Shown here: positions 21,592-34,338 of the stretch, piece by piece
Position numbering within the stretch: the stretch's first letter is position 1
Layout of the letters: each line of letters begins with the position of its first letter
Origin: Diphasiastrum complanatum
Taxonomy: Eukaryota > Streptophyta > Lycopodiopsida > Lycopodiales > Lycopodiaceae
Direction: 5' to 3'
Assembly (NCBI GenBank): GCA_029204225.1
Contig: CM055099.1
Coordinates: 64,541,614-64,605,613, forward strand
DNA: 64,000 nt
Position numbers and translations under genes: made by a program
The notes under the pieces: model-generated
The model's input: the letters and a program-made list of their open reading frames with translations, nothing else
Database searches by the model: none
Told to the model about the DNA's origin: nothing

Positions 21592-24500
21592 ATGGCTTCT
21601 GCCTGTATGTCGCTTTCTTATGTGAGAGCGGGGTCGCCAGCTGCCGTGGCTGGTGTGCCGGATTGCCGTTTTGCAGTGAAGCAGGCCGTATGCACACCAA
21701 TGGCTGTCCTTGCTTCGGGCCGTCGTCTTCCTGCAGCCTCGCCATCATTCTCGAAGATAAATTTTCCATCTCTGTATACCCGGAAGATCCTCGGCCATCC
21801 TTCGTTTGCATTTAACCCTTCGGATTACAAGCCCTTTACAGTGGAAGAGCTTGAGGCAAAGATTGCCGAGAGCAACTACAAGCCGTTTTCGGCGGATTCT
21901 TCAGACCCCAAGCCCTCCTCTCAAGAACAGACTTCAGAATATAAGCCTTTCACCGTGGAAGAACTCGAACAGAAAGTGAGTCAGAGCAGCAGTTACAGGT
22001 CTCCTAGGCACAAGCATAAGACTGTTTCAAGCACGTTTCAACCTCTTGGCCCCGAGTATCCCCCCATTACTTTAGAGGAGCTGGAGGCGAAGATCGCAGC
22101 AAGCAACTACAAGCCGTTTTCTAGGTTTGAGAGCAAGCCCGATGCAACCAGCAGCAAGCCTTTGGGGTCAGAGTACAAGCCCTTTACAGTAGAAGAGCTT
22201 GAGCAAAAGATTGCTGAAAGCAATTCCAAGCCTTCTCCCAAACAGGATAGTAAGCCATTCTCATCGACGGCAGCACAGCCCTTGGGCTCGGACTACAAGC
22301 CTTTTACTGTGGCAGAGCTTGAGCAGAAGATTGGGGAAAGCTCTCACAAATCCTTTTCCAGCCAAGGGAACACACCTGCTTCAACTGAGTTCAAGCCCGT
22401 GGATTCGAGCTATAAGCCCTTCACTGGTGAAGAGCTTGAGCAATCGACCAAAGGCAGTAGTTTCAGTTCATTTGAGAGTGAAGGGGCTAGCCAGTCTCCT
22501 AGCATCGAGCCCTCTTCATCGTCGGAGGAGTCTAATATCTCTTCTGAGTCAGTCTTCTCTGAAGTGGAGCCGCCGAGACTAACAAAATTGTACGTTGGCA
22601 ACATTCCGTGGAATTACAGTAATCAAGACCTGGATGAGCTATTCAAGCAGCACGGCAGTGTTTTTGTGGCCGAGGTGCTTAACCATGTTACATTTCCTCC
22701 TTTCCCTTGTCACAAAAATACTGCTGCTTCTTCTTGCTAATTCATTCTATACGCGTGGAGGTTTAATAACAACACCAGAATTTGCATTTTTTAGCTCACC
22801 ATTTCTAGTAACTAGTTCGTGCTATTCTCATTTTTCTGTTTGAATTATATGGCTCCTGTTGTTGTATCATCCTAATATATACATCTGGCGTTAATTAATG
22901 TGATGGCCTCATTTAAGAGTGAGGACATACATTATTCAATAAGGCATTGATATCGATCAACTCCTTGCAGTTAGGACACTCGCTGTCAGTAACTTTTGAA
23001 CACACTCTGCCGGTAGCTTTGTTGAATTGCTGACACCAGACTTTATTGCCTAGTGGACTTGTTGGTATTGGCTCAGAAACTTAATAAAGCTAGCTTTCAT
23101 TATTGTTACTATTGAGCTATTAAATTTGTATTTTAAGCATTTGAACCCATCACACTTTGATCCTTGTCAAATGAGATTAGTTTTGCCAAAATTTGTTAGG
23201 ATGATTGTAATTTTACTGTAGGTATTAGGCATATATACTTTTTTGAAGGTTAGTTGACTGCTGGTTGGTTTTTAGTTATCTCATTAGCCCCTTCATAATC
23301 TGGCGGGGACGCAGTAGCTCATCACAAAATATGTTGTAAAGTTATTTAGATTGGGACCAAAACTCTATCTGGTGACAGGAGCACTGTTTGCTCTGCATCA
23401 GAATACTAACATGCTTTCTTTTGCAATATGGTCCTTTCCGCTAGGTGACTTTGAAATGTGTAGCTGCTTGGTCCACGTGCAATACTGTATACAATCACTA
23501 ATTAGATATGGTAGAAGATACTGGTCTGCAGATATTTGTTGGTCTCAGTACTTCAGCTTGAGAATGCTGCCTGCTGCCTTAAGTTCTAATTTGAAAATTT
23601 GGTGTGCTCTAGATTTTGATGTTTGATGGCCTATACTTATCCCCAGGCCCAGAAACAGGAACGAGCTAATGTTATTGTCAATCATACAGCAGCATTGGGC
23701 TTTCATGTTGCTGCCACTACATTTTGTTTCAACTTCTTTGTCTTGACGTGAAAGAAACAGGGGTAGCTCGTATGAATTTTAGTAAATTTGAGTCCCAAAG
23801 CGACGTTAGTGAACTTCAATGTCTAAACATCTCTCACTCCTTTTACCATTTTAGGAGTTGGTGATTTGTTCTCACAGAAACACTCTGGCCCTAATCTGTG
23901 CAAAGTATTCTCCATCTATCTGAGTATTTCTGCGGAACCTTATCTAACAAATTCATAATGTGCCTAACAGCATTCTCTATGTTATTGAGGAAAAATGTCG
24001 GTTGTTCATAAATAACTTTACAGTTTTTTTCCTCAGCTCTCCCTCCCACAATCTATTGACCATTTACCGACATTTTGCTGTGGCATTTCTTAAGCCGAAG
24101 GGCTCAAGTAACTTTTCATAGTCCCTTCTGTGCTTCGGTGGTGACATTCTGTCCGTTTCTTTCCTTACTCTTACTTGCCAAAATCCATCTTGCTTTGCAG
24201 TAGGTTGTCCAATACTGGTTGAAAGTCTGGCATATGATTTCATTTAAAAACTTGTGATCTTCACAGAATCTCTTTAGCCCATCGTTCTTTCCTTGTAGAG
24301 TTACTGGGCATGCCCATCAATAAGCGCTTCGACCAGGGCCTGCTTAAGATGCAAATGTACCCCATATTCATCACTTCAGTGTCTCATTTGTTCACATGGT
24401 CCACTCGTCAGTCCACAAGCTCCCATTGCCTGTCCCACTCGTGACTCCTTGACACCCTGTACAGCTTGGTATGTCTGCTCTATTTGGGCAGTTTGCCAGA

Positions 24501-26391
24501 ATGTGTCAAAGTTGGTTGCATATCTAGTAGGTCCCTTCTTGCGGCTTGCATTTGGTGTCATTTGTCTACACACTCCACATTTCAGTCCACTGCTTTTACC
24601 GAGTGTTGACTGCTGCCCTACATCTGGTATTAGTTTGTATGGAGTTGGGCAGTTTACATGAGCCTGTTCATGTTGATATTGTGTGAAGCAGATGTTATCC
24701 TCCTCAGCATTCTTGCACAGCCTTTTTGGGCAGAGTTTGATTCAGCTCACGGTCAGCACTTGGCAAAGGTGTAAAATACAAACTTATGTCAATGATTTAT
24801 CTAAACTTTCTGCCTCATGTTAATATTGAGCGTCTATCACTATTAGTGGGAGGTTCGTTGTTTTCTGTGTTGGTGTGCAGATTATATTCTGTCTCTGCTT
24901 TAGCTGGGACAAACCTTTAGATGAACAGCAGAAGTTGGTATTTTGCTGACTTGTTCTCCTCTTTTCTACAGCCTCACTTTACGAGGAATACATGAGAGCT
25001 ATGCTGCAGCATCTGGGACCAACTACATTTTCACCTTTTGTCCACCTGTTGCTTTCACTGCTTCTTTATCGTTTATTTGAACTGTCCTAACTGTTTCTTC
25101 CATCACCAGTTCTTCATCCTCATTCTTCATTTTAAAGTATTGCTTCCTTTTGTCTGTGAACATTCACTTTCCAATCAATCCATGACTAATTCATGTCTAT
25201 TTTGCGAGGTGCTCGAAGTTTAGTTCTGGTTTGTCATATTTAATTTTGGTCACATATAGATCCGTGTCAACTTGTGGTTCATTTGATGGATGCATTACTT
25301 GTTTACTCCTCTAAATTTCTAATTAGCCTTGAAATAACCCCACAAGGGTATTTATGTAATCTGACCGCACGTGAGTGAGTGTGCAATATGCTTCTTTATG
25401 CACATTTCCTGTTTTAATGCTGATAAGGACAAGTTATGAGATTTAGTATACCTGCTCAAGATATGAGCAAACGGTTTGGTGTTTTCTGTTCTGAACCAGA
25501 TGATAGGATGACTAATAATCTATCCAGAAGCCATCTCCTTCAAGAGTCACTAGTGCTAGATTTCTTATGCTCAACCTTAAAAATCGTTAAAGTAATGAGC
25601 ATCTTGAAAAACAGAAGGCTAAGAAGTTAACCTAAGCTACATGAAACCTATTGAGATGAATTTTATTCTTTTGCAGGTGGTTCTGGACAAAGCCACAGGG
25701 AGAAGTCGGGGATTTGGATTTGTCTATATGAACTCTCCTGAAGATGCAGAAGTGGCAATCAGAAACTTGGATGGCAAGGTATGTGTGTCTTGTTTTGTGA
25801 TCTTGTAGTAATCAATGAAAATTGCTAGCACACACTTGTTCGTAACCTGGTTTTCTTAATACAAGGGCTTCTAATATCTTAATTTTGTTCTTGCAGCTTA
25901 TAGGGGGTAGGCCTATCAGAGTCAGTTACCAAGAGTCAGCAGAAGAGAGGTCTCAGAGACTTGCAAGAGTTGGTGGTTTTGGTGAAGGCAACAGCAATGT
26001 TAACAAGTTGTTTGTAGCCAACCTACCTTGGAGCGTAGATGATGACATCCTCAGGAGCTTGTTCAGCGACTATGGAACAGTTGTTCAAGCAAGGGTTGTA
26101 TATGATCGTGAAACAGGAAGATCCAAGGGTTTTGGTTTTGTAACTTTGTCTTCAGCCGATGAAGTCAACAACGCTCTTACTTCCTTAAATGAATCAGTAT
26201 GTCCTGTCCTCTAATTTATTCGTTTATCTGTCAATTTTCAAGGTATTGCCATATTTTTGGTGTTCTTTTGATTGTTTCTGCAGTTCAAGGCTGCTAATTG
26301 TCTTTATTTTTTGTTACAGGATTATGAGGGAAGGCCTTTGAAAGTAGCAATGGCTGGTGAAAGACCAACATTCAGGTCATCAATGTTTTGA
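21592..26391 (+). CDS. Chloroplast ribonucleoprotein (two RRMs) with six YKPF repeats, four exons
   Basis: Exons 21592-22674, 25677-25778, 25897-26196 and 26320-26391 join in phase 0 at every junction, with GT-AG ends, to give 518 residues. The ATG at 21592 (MASACMSLSY) starts a Ser/Ala-rich, acid-poor leader like a chloroplast transit peptide; the open frame extends upstream without an ATG. Six repeats start at Tyr79, 117, 156, 195, 235 and 274, each like YKPFTVEELEQKIAES. A Ser/Glu-rich linker follows. RRM1 has RNP2 LYVGNI (333-338) and RNP1 RGFGFVYM (372-379); RRM2 has RNP2 LFVANL (433-438) and RNP1 KGFGFVTL (472-479). Known cpRNPs bind, stabilise and assist editing of plastid mRNAs in the stroma. 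Usual cpRNPs have about 250-330 residues, so the repeat region is an expansion. Intron 1 is 3.0 kb and splits RRM1. Confidence 0.92.
22675..25676 (+). other. Intron 1 of the chloroplast RNA-binding protein gene
   Basis: The donor is GAG|GTGCTT and the acceptor TTTTGCAG|GTGG. About 3.0 kb with T-rich sequence and no recognised retroelement domain or exon. It divides the RRM1 fold between its first beta-alpha unit and the RNP1 strand. Confidence 0.8.
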
Positions 26392-29300
26392 GTTGACATG
26401 TCCGAATGCGCTAAGCTTTGCAAGCAAACAATAGCGACCTTAGATGTGAGATCAAAGTAAGTTTGGTGGCTCATGGATCTATGCATATATTCTTGCAAGT
26501 GGTAAAACATCTTGTAGTTTTAAAGAATATGGTGAGTTGATAGCCATGCCATTGGTTCAAGAGTTGTTGAAGGGGATGCCTTTGAATGAGTTAGTTCGTT
26601 GTGGATTCTGCTCCCTCTACATCTTTGTTTTCTATTCTGTATCTAGAAAATATTGCTGGGAGGATTGACATATGTGGTTGCTTGATTGCACGACAGAATT
26701 TTTGTTCTTCGTGCTCTGTTCAGTTATCCTTGGTTGATATTTGTTTCATCTATGCTCATCTCTTCAGTCTCATTCATTGTATTCAAATAGAGGGCATCAT
26801 AGTTGGTAAAAAAAATTCAAGCAGCCTATTTTATAGCAGCGGTTTAAACTATTGTCCTAAACCTTTTGTCAGAAACAAGTGTTTTTATTTCAATTTTGAA
26901 AGTTGTACACCACATTTGTCTTAAAATTCTTTAACTTCTTATGCAAGAGAGCTTTCCTTGGCTACTCTTGAACTGCTTGGCATGAAGTTTGTTATCACAA
27001 ACACGTATACAAATTGATGCCTATCTTCTAACAAAGGATGTCACTACGAATCATGATGCAATATGCTGTGTTGCTGGCTGTCCTAAAGGATATTGCTAGA
27101 GGCCTATGAAGATGGTTAAGTGTACCTCATCACTTATTGTAGTAAAATGTAGGGCATCTTAAGGATTGTTGGTAATTTTTTAACGCAAATTGCAATCAAC
27201 TTCTAGCTGCAGGTTAAATTCTTCCTTAGCCTTTCGTCATGAACAAAGTGTTTGAGTTCTAATTAAGGTTGTAGATTCTATATGTACGCCAATTTCGCTT
27301 TTTTTTTGGGATAATAGGGATAATACTATCTAGATTTCATCTGGTGTGTAAGATGAGCCCTTCTTGGCTAATTTGCAAACTTTTATTAAATTCATAAGCA
27401 TGGACATCAAATCTATACAAATCGATCATCAATCTCCAACAAACCATGTGAATAAGATGAACAATTTGCTGTTTTTGCCAGCTGTCATGGACAATTTTAT
27501 AGACCAATAAGAATAAGAACTCCACAGAACTAGAATAGTAAACTGTCATGTCAAATGACGAGACAAATTCCACTTATCTATTCAATTCATAGTTACTTGT
27601 GCTTTTATTGTAAAAGTTAGAATTTTGCTTTTAGACTCTTCAACATTGAAGTTGGTCAAAGATTCAAGATTGAATATATCATCTTTGTGTTTTGATGAGT
27701 GAGATCCATTATACAACTTTTTTAGAGTTTCTTTCTTGGATTTCTACAATATTGTGTCAATCTGTTCGTTCGTAAGAATGTTTGCTAAAGATGTTGGATA
27801 AACATATGACCAAACTTGGTACAAATAGGAGTCTTAGGGGCAAAAAGGGATTGGCAGATTCTAGTTTTACTTTTTGTTACTGGTACTTGAACAAGAATAG
27901 ATAACTAGTCGTACACTATTCCTGCAATAATACTATTCCTGCAATAATAGATCAAGGGAGTTTTATGTGAAAAGATGGAAAGCTGGAGGGTGATAAGATT
28001 AGAAGGAACACCATGCTTTTATGTCTATTTGATTCTTCCGTGCTGGAAAATCTACACTTTATCTTTTCAAAAGAGGAGTGAAGGGTCACCTTTGGAGAGA
28101 TTCTCGCATTTGTAGATTGGTGATTGGGGTTATACAAAGTAACTTGTTGTTAAGGTCATCCTTGGATGATTGTGTTTGCCATAGGTAATTATTAGTTAAT
28201 CTCCAATCCTTGTGGAGGCCATTGAAAAAACTTACCTACATGGTATGATATAACTCAAAAGCCTATATTACACCTATGTAGTGCTTTTTATTCCAAGTAG
28301 AGGTTTTGCAAAAAATGTACTATGTGGCACTTCATTCCCTTTGTGCCCCTAGGCATCAATCACAATGAAACATTTTATGCCTATAAGAAAAGTGCTTAAA
28401 TAATGAGCACCTGGATCAAAGTGACTATAGTGATGTTTCTTGCTAAAATTTTGTTGAAGTTCTTCCCTTTCTTTGTAGTTGCACTTGATTTTTTTTTTCT
28501 CTATCCTTTTCATGAAAGGCATTCCAATATGTAAATAGGGGGATCATTGTTAACATTGCTATATGTAACCCATTGATGTTTCACAACCTCTAGGTTGGAA
28601 GGGGTAGGGATTTTGACATGTAAATCTACAGCATTTTGACATGTAACGTTTGAGCAGTCCAACTCCCACAACGGGCACTTGGACATTAAAATAAAATCTA
28701 TCTACATTGAAAGAGTAGTTTGAGTCTTTTTTTAAAAAGAAAATAACTCCCAATGCTCTTGGACCTCTTTTTAACTTCTGCAAGTCTTAAAAGGAGGCTT
28801 TGGATGCGCTTGTGAAATGGGCAATTTGAGTTTTTCCTTGAACAGAAAAGAATCCCCAATGCTTTTGGACCTCCTTACATAATGATGTACACGTCTAAGT
28901 ACAAAAACAGAGGCTTTGTGTGTGCTTGTGAAGGTATCTTGCCCCATCTAAGTGAGAATCTAAAAATTCCCATGAGAAGTCACAAGATATTTCCATGAAT
29001 CTCAAAGTTGGTATTCCAAAACTAAATTTTCTTGCAATGCTTTGCTCATATGTATGGATCATGTTGATTCCTTAATGACCAAACCTTCTCCCATAGTTGA
29101 CTCAATTGACATGTGATAGGGGTGTAAATAATATGATTTATCTCAATCTTTTTGGTGGGACTAATTGCTTTTACTTTGTAGCAAGGGCATGGAGCCGATA
29201 ACCTTCAATATAGTCAACCATTGCTCAATGTGTATTCAATCAACATCATGTATAGTTTGCTAATGGTTATGAACTATTAACTAATTATATGTTTTGAAAC

Positions 29301-30140
29301 CTTTTAAAATTACTAATTTTTTTTCACAAGTCATTTAATGCACATGGGGAGGAGTGAAAGAGCTTTGTCATCCCTAATGGCACGATGCTTGTTAAATTTC
29401 ACACACATGTGGGACAACCCAAAAGTGTGATTGATCTCCTAAGATGTGGGTGATTGCACAAAGATCAAGCTATAGATTGAATTCCAAGATCTATCTCACA
29501 AATCAAAGGCAAGAGCACAATGAAACATGCATACTAATGCCAAAATTGGCCTAATCACCTACTAACATGTGGATTGAGACAAAAAAAGTCAACATACCTC
29601 CTAACTCAACACAGATAGCTTTTACTATTTTTCACAATGCTCACACAAAGTTTAAACTTGTTGGGGTTTCTATGGCCACTAGTTGAGGTGTTTATGGTGA
29701 TTAATATTTTGTTTATAAAGTGGATATATGATTAGTTAAAAAATTGAATTCCTAGAATTTAACATTTAGAATTGAAAAGAAAAGTTGTGTGACATGTTAA
29801 TGCTAAATGCATTATTTATAATTAAATGTATCATGTGAATTATGAAGGTGGTTGGGCACGTACGTGGTTGGAGATAAAATTCTTTGTAAGTTGTGAAGTA
29901 AATTGTACCAGTGCAAAAGGGGAGGATTGGGAAAGTGATTAAGGGGATAATGCTTGGAGATATTGAAAAATAAGTACTATTCTTGCCAGTGTGACTTCTC
30001 CATCCCTTGTGATGACCATACACTCAAGCTTCCATATGTATTTGCAAAAAATGTTGTATGATCTCTTAGTATGTGCTGCATTAGTCTTATATTTGGATCT
30101 AAATATATATGAAAATTTGAAAGCATTTTGAAAATTTTAT
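26392..30140. other. Downstream region, no gene recognised
   Basis: It begins with the 3' UTR of the RNA-binding protein gene. The rest is AT-rich with no supported exon. Two related stretches at about 28680-28790 and 28815-28930 share GACCTC(T/C)TT and AAAAGAGAGGCTTTG-like words (CAATGCT(C/T)TTGGACCTC), a diverged local duplication with a period of roughly 120 bases. Confidence 0.45.
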
Positions 30141-30149
30141 ACTAACCAT

Positions 30150-31716
30150 GTAATGAGTGATGTGATTTTGTCCCCATGCTTTTGATATTGCATTAACAAA
30201 CTCGACACAAGTCCTTTGGACAACTTTCTTATCAATATCAGAGTATTTTTCTTTTCATAAAATAGCAATCATACTATCAAGCTTTTTTCATACATCAACT
30301 TTTAGTACTCTGGTTTTGCCATCTTTCTCGAAGTCCTGAGTGGCAGCAATAATATCTGTCCAGACTGAGTGTTGAATATTAGAAGCCTTACCAATATGAT
30401 TTGATAGAAAACGACGTGCTTTTGCTCCTCCAATGCTTGGCTTAGTTGGCATGTTCCCATTCTTTCCTGAAAGCTTTTCATCTTTTTGAATTTTGACATG
30501 TCCTTTATGGAGTCCTGCTTTTGATAAAACATCTTCTAATCGAGAGATAGTTTCCTTTGCTAATGATGCTGGCTTAGTATTCCAAGCAAAAACTATATGA
30601 AGACAAATGATCTTTTCTATAAATCTAACTTCTGCATGAAGAGTGCAAACATGCACATTTTTTAAGGGGATAGGCAGCACAGGCTTCCAGTTTGGACCTG
30701 CATATTCTCTAGTAATTCCTGTACTCCTAGTTACATCTTTTGCCATTTTCATGCAGTACAAACAAGGGTGTTTTGATGTAGCACTGTGAGAGACATTATA
30801 CATACATTTCAATGTTTTCAAATTACCTGCTAACTGCCATTCAACATTGAAGTCTCCAACTCCTGGAACATTGAGAAGTCCTCCATCCATATGGTCCTTG
30901 GTGATCCTAGGATAAGATGTCCTTGAGAATATCCATGATAATATATCATGATCCTCTTTCAGCACCTGTCCAAAGAATTAATCAGACTTAGTTTACAACG
31001 TATTAATACTATTCAATGAATGTAATGTAATAATGAGGCTAGTTACCTGAAACACTGCCAACCACCATATATCATTTTTTGACTGGACACTGAATTTGAA
31101 ATATTCTTGGTTCTCTGTTTGTGATAGAGCACCATTCATGAGAGTTATACTAACCCTTTCCATCTTCTGCCCTTTCACAATTTCTGACTCATTTAACTTA
31201 AGTACTATGATTATTTTGCCATTCACCTTTTCATAGGTTATATCATAGAATGTGACGATGTATCTCAGCAAGTAATTTAGATCAAAAAATAAATTGTTTG
31301 ATGAATTATAGAATATCGATCTTCCATCAGTTTCATAGACCTCCTCAATATGAAATGGAGTTCTAGTGATCTTATGCATACCTATGTTTAATGTATCCCT
31401 CTCTTTCTTCAAGTGATATGTCCTAGGGATGTTTTCCATGGTTTTGCAATCTTTCACAATATCCTAGTAATCCACTATGCCCATTGCATATCCATGTAAC
31501 TAAATGAGTTATTGAAGAGAATGTGGGATGTGTCAAAGTGCTTGGATCTTGTGGATATAATGTTCCATCTGTCCACAAATCCAAGTTTTTCTTTCCTCCT
31601 GCCCTGTAACGAGAACGATCTTCAGCAGATATTTGAACTCCTTTGCCTCCTCTTCTCTGCAAAGATGCCAAATCAATAGGGATATCCACATGTAGATGAT
31701 ATAATGTCATCATCAA
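30150..31716 (-). pseudogene. Decayed spliced ORF set of unknown, probably transposon-related family
   Basis: The minus strand shows 31716-31423, 31457-about 31050 and 30965-30288 as long open stretches. A convincing intron joins the last two: donor VFQ|GTAACT at about 31046, acceptor GGACAG|GTG at about 30966. The downstream part has WQLAGNLKTLKCMYNVSHSA and a CLYCMKMAKD Cys pair. It runs in the same frame past two TGA stops (about 30288 and 30255) into KKVVQRTCVEFVNAISKAWG and HITHYM. Coding-like composition with two stops in one frame means it is probably dead. I do not recognise the family. The mix of Cys pair, long conserved-looking blocks and a repeat-rich setting suggests a DNA transposon or other mobile element rather than a host gene. 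Confidence 0.5.
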
Positions 31717-31719
31717 AAA

Positions 31720-32200
31720 AATAATAGAGTAATCAGTTGCATCAAAGTACTATGACCAGATTCTATGAAGCAAAACAAAATACTCATATTTGATTATATT
31801 ATATACTATGTACGATCAATCCAATCTCCATGCTTGTATGCTTGATTCAAATTTGGAAATGCCGCTCATTTTTTCATTCCAATAGGTAGTTGGCGCTCAT
31901 ATTTCCAATCTCGTGGAAGGAATGCATATGTAAACATTTTGCAATTTTTCTTGATTCGAATTTGGGGATGGCGGTCATATTCTAGATCCAGTGAGAATAT
32001 TGCCCTTTTCGTAGCCAATGGAGGGAATTTGAATTTAGTCAAGTTATACTGCGAACTGTTAACAGTTCTTAACTGTGACTATAGACACTATGGTTAGATC
32101 ATTGGAAGTTGGGGAGGCCTTGGGAGTGGTGTGGGCAAGAAAATAAACAATATTGTTTTTTTTTTTTTTTGATATTTTTGTATATCCTACATGGTATTCC
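31720..32200. other. No gene recognised; 17-base poly-T near 32155
   Basis: AT-rich sequence between two transposon-related blocks. 31855-32000 holds a loose repeat (TTGATTC(A/G)AATTTGG(A/G)(A/G)ATG at about 31844 and 31951). Confidence 0.5.
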
Positions 32201-32209
32201 TTAAAGGGT

Positions 32210-32640
32210 CTTTTTGATATTGAGAACTCCTCTAATGTCTATGGGCTGGCTTGGTTCCAAAAAATCAATGTATTTTTTTTTATTGAGAATGGTTTCATTC
32301 CAAACTGAACAGACTCGAATGTCTACCTCAAGTCTGTATCGAGATTCTTCTTCATCATCACTCTTTATGTGGATGATACACTATTATTCAGTAACAACCT
32401 GAATCTGATGAAGGACACAAAATCCATCCTGGCCCAAGAGTACAAAATGACTGATATGGATCCAAGCCACTATCGTCTCAAAATCGAAATTTTCTAAATT
32501 TGACCCAACAGGCTAATTTATATCAACCAACAAAGATATCTCACAAACGTGCTGGAAAAGTCTGGAATGGCCAACTGCAAGCCGGACTACTTTCCACTCG
32601 ACCTTGGACTAAAACTCGATAAAAAAATTGTTTTAAGGCA
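32210..32640 (+). pseudogene. Copia reverse transcriptase fragment with YVDD
   Basis: The plus strand reads YGLAWFQKINVFF (decayed GLKQAPRAW region), ENGFIPN, then IITLYVDDTLLFSNNLNLMK with the intact YVDD catalytic box. YRLKIEI, INQQRYLTNVLEKSGMANCK and PLDLGLKLDK follow, the connection to RNase H. Stops occur at about 32311 and 32497. Downstream to about 33060 the RNase H region is not readable. Confidence 0.85.
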
Positions 32641-32649
32641 TTTGAAACT

Positions 32650-33730
32650 TTTGTGTGTGCATTCTTTTACCTTAACACGTAAGTCAGTCCTCATATATCC
32701 TTTGTCAATTATTAACGTGAGGCTTATATGTAGACAAAATCCTACACTAGTGGCTGTAGCACAGATTGCGAGAAAATACTCGGTTATGGAGCAAGTAACA
32801 AATCAGCCTTGACATGCGGTGTACTTTCTAGCAAGTTGGGAGCCTACAACGAATAGATCCTCGCTGAAATGATTCCATGCAGGCACTGTGGTCACATCTA
32901 CCAATTCACACCCAAAGAAGATGGAAAATCAGCCCAAACAAGTTTGGCCAGTCCTTCACGACTCTTTGTTCAATATCAAATCTGGCACAAAGTGCTCTAG
33001 CATGAATCATGCAATTCTCTTTGATGCCCTACAATGCTTCAATTTCACATCCTCCTAACATCCTCTAATATGGCACAAGTTTTTCCACATGGTAGAACGG
33101 GCCACTCTTTAAATTTTGAAAGATAATTTGTTAGATTTGATTCAATGACGAGCAAAACCTATTCACAACTTAAAGATAAAAACACATTGTATCCTGGAGA
33201 AAAAGAAAAAAAGAAGGTGTATTGACGCTCACCAGAAACTTCTTCATCACTATACATGCCTTCATCATGTGGTGTGGGATGCAATGTGGTTGCATTAGGG
33301 CTGCCTATACAATAATCTCTCTCAATATTGATGTCCAAGCACTTCTTGGTTCTTAGCTCTACTGGAGCTATTTGTCTTTTTGTTTTGGTTTTCGAGGCAG
33401 AAGCGAAGGGCTAACAACTTTTCCCTTTTGTGATGTTTGTCATTCTAGGTACAGGTCATTTTCACAACTGTGTTTCTCACCCTTGGGGAATCAAGCCACC
33501 AAGGACATCGGTTCACTTCCCAAGCTGTTCACTAGAGGGAACATGGAAGATGTGTTTGTCAAAGTTGTGCCAGTCAGCCACCTCCACAAGCAGTTTATCA
33601 ATTATTTTTTCCTACTTAAGGCGGTACAAATACTTGTAACATTCATGACTAAATTAGAATGGGATACACATGACAAAAGGAAAACTATTTTGACACCCCC
33701 AAAAATGGTATTACTCAAAATGTAAGATAT
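32650..33730. other. No gene recognised
   Basis: Short open stretches only. A 117-codon plus-strand stretch at 33372-33725 overlaps the minus-strand exon below, has no recognisable motif and is not called. Confidence 0.4.
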
Positions 33731-33733
33731 TAC

Positions 33734-34110
33734 CTGTAAGCAAGCCTCCGTACAGACAACAAAAGCTGAGGCTGCTTCTAGGCCAAGGTAGCATTCTTCA
33801 TGTCTTTTACAAGGTATCCAAAGGAAACGTTCAAATGCAATTGCCTTTGCCTTCGAAAAAAACTTCCTGAGCTCATCTTCTTGGGATCTGCTAGCCTCAA
33901 TGAACATGAAATCCACTCTTATGTGTCTTGCTTTATTCAATGAGAAATTTGAACAAAACAAATGACAATTAGTGCATGATCATGTCCAATAAAAAGAGAG
34001 AAACAACAACAAACTATGGGAGTTCAAATTTTACCTTCTTTAATCTTCTTCATCCAAGTTGTAGCTCTATGGTTACCATCCCAAATAATGTATCCCCATG
34101 TCGCCATTTC
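33734..34110 (-). CDS. Partial gene with a ParB/sulfiredoxin-like DGNHR motif (two exons)
   Basis: Two minus-strand exons are phase-compatible. Exon X (from within about 34110 to 34035) reads WGYIIWDGNHRATTWMKKIK and ends in phase 1 at AAG|GTAAAA. Exon Y (33930-33734, acceptor AATAAAG) completes an Ala codon and reads RHIRVDFMFIEASRSQEDEL, then FERFLWIPCKRHEECYLGLE, and ends phase 0 at CAG|GTAATA. The I-x-D-G-N-H-R-A pattern with hydrophobic strands on each side recalls the ParB N-terminal/sulfiredoxin fold, where DG(H/N)HR forms the nucleotide pocket. No stops interrupt either exon. The 5' end coincides with a MITE terminal repeat, so the gene may be truncated there. Downstream exons were not found. 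A host gene or a mobile-element gene are both possible. Confidence 0.45.
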
Positions 34111-34329
34111 AGGATGAAATTTTTAACAATTATTTTTCCAGAATGATAGATCCAAAGCATTCATCCATACATTACCTTGCAAAAAATTCATCCAATACAG
34201 TGCCTCGAAAAGCACATAGACATCCACAAGGCCGCAATCAAACAACCAAATCTCCACGATAATATATTTGCAAGAAAACACAAAAAAAAGTGCTAAAAAT
34301 TTTCTTCCCGGAATGGCCACTGGGGATCT
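34091..34329. mobile_element. MITE-like element 1
   Basis: Terminal inverted repeats of about 35-40 bases: the left end is TATCCCCATGTCGCCATTTC and the right end, reverse-complemented, begins GATCCCCAGTGGCCATTCC. Both continue into GGGAT/AGGAT and an A/T-rich stem. Length is about 239 bases with no ORF. The interior (AAGCATTCAT, CAAGGCCGCAATCAAACAAC) matches element 2. Confidence 0.7.
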
Positions 34330-34338
34330 AGCACCCAC

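Noticed and set aside
33372-33725. Plus-strand 117-codon stretch.
   Set aside because: No motif. It is antisense to a better supported minus-strand exon at its right edge.
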